A DNA stretch of 64,000 bases from Parapristionchus giblindavisi (lineage: Eukaryota; Nematoda; Chromadorea; Rhabditida; Diplogasteridae), in the NCBI GenBank assembly GCA_943737045.1, contig CALSFV010000236.1, forward strand, positions 846,001 to 910,000. Direction: 5' to 3'. This document shows, one piece after another, positions 43,335-54,305 of the stretch. Under the pieces are notes generated by a model, which searched no databases, was not told the DNA's origin, and saw only the letters and a program-made list of their open reading frames with translations. Position 1 is the stretch's first letter, and each line of letters begins with the position of its first letter. Both the position numbers and the translations under genes were made by a program.

Positions 43335-45833
43335 ATATTTAGCATAAGCCGATAGAACCGTTCGGATGTGGATATGTGATGAAGGAGAAGGACGATGGAA
43401 CGTGCACATTCGATTTCTTCTGTACGTGGAATCGGATCGAGGACAATATGGAAAAGTATAAGAAGACGAAGAAGGAAGATAGATGTGATACGAAGTTTGT
43501 GAAGCAAAAGTGCTCCAATCATTTCTGTAAACTGGTAAGATAAAGTAATTTATTCTCTGTTCAAAATGGCGAAAAGAAAAAAAAAGAGGCGAGAGCGGGT
43601 GCAAAATTAAAATTTCCTCAACATGAGCCTCATTTATACATAAGATCAAAGATTATTGTGAGAGAGCAAAGCAGAGAACTCTTAGTTTTGCATACTTTCT
43701 AGCCTCTTTTCGTTTCGTTTTTTCGTTTCTCGACTTATGAACACCAAGTGATAAATCAATCTTTCGAGGATCAAATCAATCGATAATTTTCAGTTTCACG
43801 TTAACCCAATCCATAAATCGATGTGTCCGGATGACTACACAATGAGGTATTCCATATTTAAAATAAAATAAAATAACTTATCCGTGTCATTACAGTAATA
43901 TAACAAGACGAAACGGTACAAATAATAATATTTAACAATAGAGAGTTTTCTTGGCATGATACCGAAAACATTGATGTAACGCAAAACTCGTTCCAAAAGA
44001 GTCTTGATCAGCTAGCAACACAGTTTACTTTAGAGAAAAAAGCTGCTACTTTTTTTTAAATGCTCGCCCAAACTAATTTTGCTCTCCGCTATTGGATCGC
44101 TCTCTTGTCGACAAATAAAGCGTGAGAGCATTGTCAGAGCGCAGAGTTTCAAATTAGCTTGAGGGTGTGTGACTTTATGGAACAAATTGATGGTGCTGGG
44201 TTATCATGTGATATATGCAAATACGCTGATGGAGATAGTGATCCTCTGAAACTGACGACTCAACCAGTTGATTGCTCGTTTCACGCAGCCTTTAATGTAC
44301 CGAATAACTAATGGTGAATACTGAGTGGTATCGAGATCATTGTCAGAGAGCTTCATATATCATATATGAGCACTGGATATGCCTTTTCTTTAAAAATTAA
44401 GCAGCTTTCCATTCAGATATACCAGTATGATGGATGGGAAGGCTTATAGAGGAGACTGGATCGATATCGATTATATTGAATGCAGAAATAAAAAGTTTCC
44501 ATATTATATATTATTTGGTTATCTTTAACGATAAACAGAGGAAAATCAATAGACTTATAGCATGATTCGATAAGTACATAAGTGAGATGAGTTTCTTTAG
44601 TTTTGGCGGCTTGAAATCAACTCTGGCACTTTCAGATGGTTCATGTTCAAGAAAGAAGGAGGCAGACGATCCGTTCTTTTGGATAACATTCATGAACTGA
44701 GGTAACGTTAAGTGAACTCTGACCACGCGCTCTCACTTGCGAGAGAGTGTGGCCAGAGCGTCAGTAATTACATTAGCGTGCCTTCATGCATTGGCACAAC
44801 AATCAGTCATTTAGTGGTAGCCATTATCCTAATGGTTCTGTGCTGAGAAAAAAAGTTATGGTATTCTATATACCGTCAAACCGAACTGAAATCTGAAGCG
44901 AGAGATAGAGTGTGCGGTCCGCTGTGACCACAATCTCTCATTGTCTGCGAGAGAGTGTGGTCAGAGCGGAAAGTAAATTGATTGTCTTTGAGCTGTCTAA
45001 ATATCACCATAACAACATCAAAGACGATCACATATCCACCGAAGAAGAAGATTGCACGTGTACAATACGGTATTGTATTTAACATTTATTGATTTTCATA
45101 AATTCTCCATTTTCTCTCACATCTGCAAACAAAACTGAAAATAGAAAAAAAAACAATTGAGTTATTGGAAATAAATTTAGATAATTGATATTACTAACAA
45201 TTCCAAGTTCCACTATAGTGGATGCAATACCTATATTTGTACATTCTAATGATTATTATCTTGATTAGATGGCTCAACCGAAGGCAGTGAGGATCCCCCG
45301 GTCATATACCAGATAATTATGAGTATGTTTTAGCGCATTTTGTAATACTAAGGCACCGTTACATTTGCATTACGTGCCTACGCCGTAACCTCCGCCGTAA
45401 CGACGGAGACGCGGCGGAGGGGGTAACGGCGTAGGCACGTAAGGCAAATGTAACGATGCATAACGGAAAATATTACCATAATTCGTAGTTCGTTGTTCTC
45501 TTTCTGTGAGAATTTTGAATCTTTCCGTTTAGAAACAGTGGTCCTTAACAAAGTAGCGCTCCAAAACAAAAGTTCCAAAATGGGATAGTTCCCTGTGCTG
45601 GAACTTTTGTTAAATCGGTTGAGGAGATTTCCATGGATTTACGTTCCCTTTAAATACATTTAAATTAAATAAATTTAGGCATCTTCACAGCAACCGCGAT
45701 CCTCGTCACTTACTTTTTTGTGAGTTTGAAAGATCAAAAATCAAAGTTCAAAGATCAATATTTTTCATTTAAGATACCTGGATGGGTACAGAAAATGATC
45801 AAGAATCGTCGGAAAGAAAGAATAAGGGTATAA
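42690..45833 (+). CDS. Small Cys-rich type I membrane protein B (8 exons, 192 aa), unknown family
   Basis: Exons 42690-42696 (tentative), 42880-42950, 43343-43534, 43794-43846, 44417-44517, 45269-45322, 45679-45719, 45774-45833; phases agree. The hydrophobic leader (LLLLIFVLASFTTRVHGQ) sits in exon 2. The ATG must come from an upstream exon, and ATGAAC-G before GTTGGT fits the phase. Nine Cys lie in the ectodomain, including GCGYVMKEKDDGTC, FFCTWNR and KQKCSNHFCKL. A membrane segment (about 154-173, ending SIFTATAILVTYFF) is followed by a basic tail (KNRRKERIRV). The donor at 44518 (GTTATC) is chosen by phase; without splicing the frame stops at 44527-44529. Same topology as protein A; no clear sequence match to it. 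Confidence 0.65.
43258..43335. repeat. (ATT)n microsatellite
   Basis: TAT/ATT trinucleotide run ending 8 bp before the third exon of gene B. It may serve as that exon's upstream pyrimidine/T-rich region. Confidence 0.95.
44071..44161. repeat. CTCTC hairpin repeat, copy
   Basis: AACTAATTTTGCTCTCCGCTATTGG...CTCTTGTCGACAAATAAAGCGTGAGAGCATTGTC...GAGTTTCAAATTAGCTTG. It lies in an intron of gene B. Confidence 0.85.
44185..44305 (-). repeat. GTGAAACG repeat family, minus-strand copy
   Basis: In reverse complement it reads CATTAAAGGCTGCGTGAAAC...CATCAATTTGTT. It matches 51445-51560 for about 110 bp, except for a 9-bp insertion. Confidence 0.8.
44708..44978. repeat. Two shortened CTCTC hairpin copies
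   Basis: 44708-44777: TCTGACCACGCGCTCTCACTTGCGAGAGAGTGTGGCCAGAGCG. 44898-44978: GTCCGCTGTGACCACAATCTCTC...GAGAGAGTGTGGTCAGAGCGG. Loops are reduced. They are the right-most family members seen in the window. Confidence 0.8.
45357..45455. repeat. GC-rich near-perfect hairpin (99 bp)
   Basis: CGTTACATTTGC...CGTGCCTACGCCGTAACC...CCTCCGCCG pairs with its inverse across a loop of about 15 bp. It lies in an intron of gene B and is much richer in G+C than its surroundings. Confidence 0.85.
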
Positions 45834-46026
45834 TTAAATAATTGAATATTTATTTTTATTTAAATATACTTTTTCATAATAGTATCAAAGCTATGATCTA
45901 GATATTACAGTAGTTTCGTCCTTCTTCATCTTTAATCAATCTTTAATCAATAATACATATTATTCACAGTATATCGTTATTTTCAAGGAATTCATCCACA
46001 ATTTGTTTCTTTTCTTTATCAATTAG

Positions 46027-46963
46027 GCGCTACATCTAATAACAATATTGTTATAAATGGGGAAGAGTACCCTATTCGAGTAGGTCGCGGAGTAAGGCAG
46101 GGTGATTGTTTGTCGCCTCGTCTCTTCACTGCAGCTCTGGATGAGGCTTTTAGTTCACTTGATTGGTCGAGGAAGGGAATAAATATAAATGGGAGTTTTC
46201 TTTCTCACATTCTTTTCGCCGATGATGCAGTTTTGATAAGTCATGATAGTAGGCAAGTTCAGGTAATGGTACATCAATTGGAAGGAGCTCTGAGTAAAGT
46301 GGGTTTGAGCATTAATGGGTCAAAAACTTTTGCTATGGCGTCTAATCCTGGTAGAAGAGACGTTGTTGTTGGGGGAAATAAAGTTAAAATAGTTCAAAAA
46401 TGTGTTTACTTGGGGCAGGAAGTAACATTGGATAATGGGAGATTCAATGGGGAAATAGATGAAGAATAAGGGCTGGTATTTTCTCTTTTAATCAATATAG
46501 GGCTTTTTTCTCAAATCGCAAAATTCCAATGCACAATAAAAAACGGTTGTTTGAGGGAACGGTCTTACCTGCTATGATGTATGCTTCAGAAACCTGGTGT
46601 TTGACCTCTCGCCAGGAAAATAAAATCGCTGTGGCACAGCGCAGACTAGAGCGTTGCATGTTAGGAATATCATTACTCGATAGAAAGACGAATGACTGGG
46701 TGAGAGCACGGACCGGGCTGACGGACTTCGTCCAGTGCTACAGATTGAGACGGTGGCGATGGGCTGCCCGCTTATCTTCACTTGATCCTGACAGATGGTC
46801 GAGAAGAGTGTTGGAATGGCACCCACAAGGGCCAAAGCGATCAAGAGGAAGACCCGAATTGAGATGGAAGGATGAATTTGTGAAGATAGTCGGGCCAGGC
46901 TTTATCAACGTTGCACGCAACAAGGATCAGTGGAACCATATCATGTCACTACAGATCCGGTGA
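46027..46963 (+). pseudogene. 5'-truncated, frameshifted RTE-type LINE reverse transcriptase
   Basis: The first frame (46027-46469) holds the RT motifs RVGRGVRQGDCLSPRLFTAA and HILFADDAVLISHD. The second (open from about 46463, main part 46529-46963) holds the C-terminal RTE-clade region: VLPAMMYASETWCLTSR, RLRRWRWAARLSSLDPDRWS and GPKRSRGRPELRWKDEF. The palm FADD box is intact. Stop TAA at 46467-46469 and a frameshift break the reading. The endonuclease and N-terminal RT are missing, as expected for a 5'-truncated LINE insertion. The element is inactive. Confidence 0.9.
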
Positions 46964-47976
46964 CCCACCGCTTAGTTGATCTCGATAAAGTGTTTAAATG
47001 TAAAAAAAATGTAAAATATCGTTATTTTGGCTTGTCCAAGAAACAGTAAAATATTTTTATTACTATTATTATTCATATTCTTTTTAGAGCGAATATGCCG
47101 CGAACACACTACTTACAGTAAGTCAAAAGCACCTTATTTTTGATAATCAATAACCGACGAATATTCGTTAAGGAACAACAAGAGACACTCATTACGGCGG
47201 CTTGATATTGTTTGCAGAGATCAAAGATCAGAGATCAAAGACCCACCTCGCTTCATGTGATATCTCTTCAAGATCGCAGACTCTTTTCCCAATTGATGCA
47301 ATGTAGAATCGATAAAAAGCTCATTAGTGAGAAGGAATGTTCATAGATCGAAGGCATTTGAAGATTGTACGCGAAAGACAGATCAAAGATCAAAATGAAC
47401 ACGTGTTCTAGGTCGAGCACACTTGGATACAATAACGCACGTTTTAACTCTTACTACTACTGCTCTTCTGCTATACTGTTCGAACTGCATTGAAAACGCT
47501 TTATTGATACGAGAGTATCGATGATACGAATCACAATGCTCATTTATCGATTAGCATAACAAACAAATATCAACATAAACAAAAGTAAAACGTATGAGAC
47601 AAGACAAGTTTGTGCAAACTATAGTCAGGAATAACAAAAGTATAACAAATAGGGATATGGCAGGGCATAGATAAAGTAGTCAAGAGATGAGGTATGGTTA
47701 CGGTGGTTTCGAGATACTGTAATCAGGGGTGAAACTGGGATACGGTAAGGACCAGATACTGTAAGCATGTAACGAAAGGACAACTATAATTTCGAGATAC
47801 CGTAGTCTGAAGGTGAAATAGGACATTCTGTAATCAGGTGATGGGATAAGGAGAGAGTCGAGATACTGTAGCGGAGGGAATAAATCAATAATGTGGGCAT
47901 ACTGTAATCAGGTGATGAGACAAGGAGAGAGTCGAGATACTATAGCACAGGGAAAATCAAGTGAATAAATCAATAA
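46964..47976. other. Intergenic stretch between the LINE fragment and the zinc-finger gene
   Basis: No exon chain is visible. It holds GATCAAA clusters (47218-47240, 47382-47395) and, at 47700-47960, a series of TACTGTA/TACGGTA words. An imperfect ~80-bp tandem pair (ATACTGTAATCAGGTGATG ... GAGAGAGTCGAGATACT) lies at about 47830-47955. Confidence 0.6.
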
Positions 47977-50900
47977 TCATTCAGTGTCTTCGTTTTCGCA
48001 TAGTGTCTTCCCATCGGCAGTCCACACTTCTATGGTGACTTTGTACGAGTAGAACATACCCACGGTGCTTCGCTGAAAATCAATAAATCAATAATTTGAC
48101 ATAGTACCAGAAACATCTTCCGCAACTCTATCCACCTATTTCCCAGTGTGATATGCCCACCCGTAAAATTTTGAATGTTATGATCATCCACACGCATTGG
48201 GCCGGGGGAAAACAACAAAGTGGAATAAAGGACAATGTGTGAAATAGTTTTTTGCTCGAATTTGCATATTCGATATTTTACACTACATTTCGTATTACAC
48301 ATTGTATGGTTTACATTTTTAAATATGTTAATACCAGAAAGGCTAGATCGTTTATCGTTAAAGATAAATAAATTATTATTATTAATCACGTACCGTCTTC
48401 TCATCGAAATGTTTCACCACCTCGTCCACGGTCCAGAATTGGGAGGGACAATCGGCACACGAATAACTGAGATTACGAAATTATTGCATATCATAATTAT
48501 AATAAATAATTAATTAAAATCGTGATATTGGTATTGATATTGATATAGTGATATAAATCGTGATATTTCAATCAAACAGTGTGTATTACAGAGAGCACTT
48601 TGCGAGGGACACTGATGAATAAGGACTACGTAGCTCAATCGTACAAATTCGGTAAAAGCATAGATCGAAAAGTATGTTACAAAGTACCAAGCCTGACCGC
48701 ATTTTTAAAATCGACAACCTAGCTATTCGAAATGTCAAAGAATACAAATCAGCATTTACTTGTTTGTCATCTCCTACATTAAAGTCTCGAAACCTGATTG
48801 TCACTAGTACCAACTCATTGTCAATTGAACTCATAAGAAATTAATTAACCAATTTTTTACGTACCGGAACTTTCCGACGTGCTCTTTCTGATGCTCGTGC
48901 AGTTGGTAGAGCGTCTCACAGTGAGCCTGAAGAGATCAAAGATCAAAGATCAAACTACACTACACATTTAACCCCAAAGACCAAACTACACATTTACATT
49001 TCAAACTACTCACCGCACAGATCGGGCATGTTCTCGCCGTGTTCAGGTCCACCATCGCTCGTTCCCTCATTGAATCCGCGGTTGTCGAGAGTACGGTAGA
49101 CGCACCACCACCACTGCCCTTCCTATTCGACGGACCCGGCTCCGGTTCGTCCTGTAGATCCTCATACTCGTCCTCCTCACCTTCTCTTTGCTGGCCTTCT
49201 TGGTACATCTAAATGCAATATGCTTACACTTTAACTTGATCATAATATTTCACATACCCTCGTAATGCGAGGATTGACCCGGTTATTATGACTCATTTTC
49301 AGGTCACTTGATACGAAATGAAGCTAGAAATGACGATTTTCTAGCGAAAATAACGAATTTTCTAAATCTACCCACCATATTTCGAAAATCACAACACTAT
49401 ATAAAAGAAAATAGCGAGGGTGTATGAACTTGATCTTTGAAAGTGTATGAACTTGATCTTTGATCTTTGCTCTCTCCAACCTCACCTCATCAACATCCAT
49501 CGGCTCCTCCTTGAACATATCACCAAGCGCGTCATCGTAGTCGTACAGATCGTCCTCGAACAGCTCTTCACCATCTGGAGCTTCATGAGCTCCATCGTGA
49601 GATCCGGGAGCTCGAGTAGATCCACTTGAAGCTCGCTTAGGCCGCAACTGCTCCTCCATCAGAGCTCTCATCTCCCTCTCCTCTTGCTCGTCAAATTCAG
49701 CCATCGCTTGGTCCACTGAAAGAAAATAGCGTAGAAGAACTGAGAACAATCCCAAAATGTACTGTTGCGAAGTGTGGCCAACGAGCGAAAATCACGTTTT
49801 AAAGATGGAGACCCTCGAGTTTTTTAGTAATATTCAGAAAGAATGATAAAGATTCAGCACACGAACAGAAAAACATATTCGCTATTGATTCATGATTTGT
49901 TTGAAGCTTGCTATGCGAATTGAAAGTACAACTTTTAATACATGTAGAGAGTGCGTATCCTATTTGCATACTTGCCTCTCTCTTTTTACATTACCCCTTA
50001 CGCTAATATCCATACACTATAAACATTATACCCCGTGTTAATCGTTGCGAGAGTCCGTCATGCAAACTCTTTCTCCATTAAAAAATACCCAAAATCATTC
50101 GTCTTATTGAAATGCATTTTCATATAAAATCAAAAAATCAATCAATACCTTCTCTTCCCTCCATGATCCTCTCCTTCGTCTGTTCCTGATATCGATCGAT
50201 AGATTCAATTGATTGATCTCTTGATCCGTTGTATTTCTGAGCGATTGAGTGTTGCGATCCTTCATCTTTTTGGCGCTGAAAAAAAGAAGAAAGATACATA
50301 GAAGATACTTCCTATAGATTTTTTTTAACAAATTAATTTTCTTGTAAGCTAAACCCTCGAGGTTTCCAGGGATGTGAAAGAAGGATTCAAAAGCAGCAGC
50401 AGCATTGTTAGCATGTGAATTCATGTTATAGTGAAAATTATTAAAACGTGAAACGGGCATTCAACCGGTCGAAACGTAAGTTTTAGGGGATCACTATCAG
50501 GCTCTTTTGACTTCAGACTGCATGCAGATACCGTAGGTCGCATTCATTTTCGTAAACTAACCTTAGCTGTTTCTCTCGTGAACAGTAGTGGTGGAGTGGT
50601 CCCACTGGAGGCCGTCATCATCCCCATCGCCTCTTCCAGTGTCAGAGGACATTTCGAATTGGGATCCTGTCATGACAGTTATTTATAAGTTGTCATTAAG
50701 TACCTGACATATATGATTTGACATATATGATATGTCATGTCAATCATTTATATGTTGTCATCAAGTGCGTGGCATATATGGTTTGAGCAAATACATAGCA
50801 AACTAGATTATACAACTCTTCAAAACCATGACATAATTAGCACAACACATACCATCCCCGCTATGAAAATAATCAAACTTATCTTATCTTTTAATGTTAT

Positions 50901-51110
50901 CGCATAAGGGAAATAAATATTTATTATAATAATTATTATTATAATCTAGTATACCCTCTTCAATCTAGTATATTCATCATAAATTAATTGCATTGTTTCT
51001 CTTAGGATCATGGTGAAATTTCGATTTAAAAAAACAAGAACATAAACATACATTTTGATCCCAGTTAATCGTCGTCCAGTCGCGTCGGGCGGCTTCCTTA
51101 GGCTGAATGG

Positions 51111-51185
<75 letters not shown>

Positions 51186-54100
51186 TATTTATCTTCTCTA
51201 AAAGGATCAAAAACGAGAAGACAGCTCATATAATATATATATTGATTGAAAAGCATATCAATGCATAATCATCCTAATCAAATTGATACGCTCGATCAAT
51301 AAATTAAGAAATCAATAAAATCAATCAATACCTTTCGTTCGCACTTCGGTGTGTACTGCACAGTGGGCGTCTGCAATGAGTGAATCAATCAAAGTTTAAC
51401 ACCTTTGAACAAGAATCTGTTATTAGTTATACATGTTCATTCGGTGCATTAAAGGCAGCGTGAAACGCGCATTCAACTGGTCGCATCGTCAGTTTCAGCG
51501 GATCACTATGTATTTGCATATATCAATGATAACCCAGCACAATCAATTTGTTCGGTAAATATAAACACCATAAGGCATATTATTCCGCAACTTATAACAT
51601 TTCTTTTAAAATTTAACATTTAATGAGCATGCAAGCCTACACTTGTACATAAATTATTATTATTATTAAACTTAATAATAATCCAATAACTCACCCCATT
51701 CTTCCATACAAAGTGTGCTATGCACACGGGTACACGCTCCTTGCTCACAGGATCATCCTCAACCGTGACCACTGGCTTCGAAGTGGGCGGGACATCTTTG
51801 TCTCCTCCTCCTCCTGCTTCGACAGCTTGTACAGCAATACCATTGGCTCCACCCAACGTTGATTGAGCTCCGTCATTCGTTCTGCCACTGGTGCTTCCAG
51901 TACCTATCGCTTTAGCAATGCTAGAAGTTGTCGGGGTTTGGCCTTCTTCTAGAGTATCCACTAACATTTTCTCCGATCCATTGAGGGTGGGCGTGGTTTG
52001 ATCCGCCTTCTTCACATCATCTATCACATGATGGGGAAGAATCTTGGCCATCATCTCCTTAGTGAGTTTGGCCGACTTCTGCTTGAGACCGTAGACCGAC
52101 AGATTGGACAGATCACGACAGGCCATCTGGAAAATCAATATTCAGATCGGAAATCAATAATCAGATGGGAAAATCGATAATATGATCATATTATGATAGA
52201 TACATAATTTTCAGCAATATTTATGCATTTTCTCTCAAGAATATGAAGAAGACAAAATATCATTATACAGTACGTCAATATTATTGCTACCGTAGTCGGA
52301 CCAATCAACCAATATTCGAAGCTTCTTACCACATAGGATACGGTAGCTTCGTCGCAGAAGGCGCATCGTCGGCATGTCTCCTGATTCTCGATACGCTGCA
52401 AGTATCGATTAATTATTCACCTTGCATAATCAATAATCATGGAGACAACCAACGAGGGTCTAGCTCAATGATTTCTCTTCCAAGTTTACCAAAAAATTGG
52501 AAGAAACGATAAATATTTAGTATAATTATTATTATATTATTAATTATTATCGAAAAAACCCAAAGAACAAGAACCAAAATAAAGTAGAAATCAATAGACT
52601 TACCGGTGGCACAATCGTGAACTTTCCCTCGGTCACTTCGGGAATGTACACCGGGTTGTTGGGTATGATATTCTGAAAATATACAATACATCGTAAATCA
52701 TAATCTACAAACATAAGCAAAACATGACAAAATGCCGATCAAGTTGAGACCAAGACCAGTGCAGACCGTGACAATTTCATATTAAAATCTAGTTTTATAA
52801 AGACTCTAAAAAGACCTGGTGCTGTCTACTGAAGATGGCCGCGACACCAGGCAACGCTTTATGGTGTCTGGACGTAGCGGCCGAAACACCATAGAGCACA
52901 TTGCTAGTTAACGTATTTAATCAAAAAATGTATATTTAAAGTGCATGCATACTTACTCTTGTACATCTAGTAAGAGTATTAATTTAACGGATCAAAGGCC
53001 ATAGCCATGAAACACAGCAAAACCGTTTATCAAAAACTGCGTAGGCGGAGGTCTTTTGTAAAAGTTACGCTTGTGGCATCGATCAAAGCCTCGGCAAAGT
53101 TCACAGACCCCGATTCCGATTAAGACTAACCTTTTCCTTGAGAAATCGAGTGATCTCCGGAGGGAGCACGACTATCTTATCATCACAACAAGTGAATCCA
53201 CGTCTCTGCAATGAATCAGCGTGATTTTTGTCGTAAAAGTTTCAATTCCTCAGAAACTTGATCGAAAAATCTCGACCGATCTAGCAGATTAGATTTTACA
53301 TGATACATTTGATCGTAGGTGGGCGCGTGAAAACGAATTATTTTTGCACACAGCCTTGTCTGCCCTAGCGTGACCTTGCGCATAGCTTTGCCTCCCAAAA
53401 ATTAGAAAATTTCCAATCAAATCTGCAAAAAATGGCCATGCGCTTAGCCTTGCCTTACAATTCCCCGGTTTGCACACAGCCTTTCCCCCAGCGTGCCCAT
53501 ATATGCATTTGATGGGCCTTTACAATTTACACGTGCATTTATATCCCAACAACAACACTATAAATAAAACATGCGCCCCTCACTTTTCACACCTATATCA
53601 TGTTCATCATTGCAATGCACGATAATAAAATCAATACGATTTAAAAATAAATAAATCACAAACTTTGAGTTGGAGCACGTGCTGATGGGCTGCGTCGATT
53701 GTGGAGAATGGCTGCAATTCACGGGGTTTGGGATATTTATCATGAATTTGATGTACGTTCTGTGATGTTACGGCTGAATGAGGTAATAGGCAACAAGTAA
53801 ACCACACCATGTCACCGCCTAGTCACCACATAAATACCAACTACACCTGCTCACCTTGTAGCATCCGGCGCACATAAAGTGTGCATCGTACGGATCGATA
53901 TTGTGCATTCGGAGATGAACGGCCAGATCGAACATGGTCGAGAAGATCAGCTGCAATGAAGGAATGTAGACAATTTTATAAATTGAAATATCTTCTTTAT
54001 GATGATAATAATATTATTTTTTTTATTCGTGTACAAGGAACGACGGAACAGAATGAATGATTCGGAGACTGACAGAATACTATTCGACTATCGAGCAGTA

Positions 54101-54247
54101 GACGAAATATTAGAGGAAATATCAATGAACGATATTGGCGGTGTTCTGGATACGTGTAACAACCTTTCGACAGAGCTTTGTGATGTAACTTGTAAATATG
54201 AATATACCCCCTGCTCTGACCCACTCTGCATATGATATACTGGCAAG

Positions 54248-54305
<58 letters not shown>

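Noticed and set aside
40722..45833. Operon of the receptor gene with genes A and B
   Set aside because: Same strand and order, but spacings of about 880 and 320 bp and no spliced-leader acceptor evidence at the starts of A and B; not enough to call.
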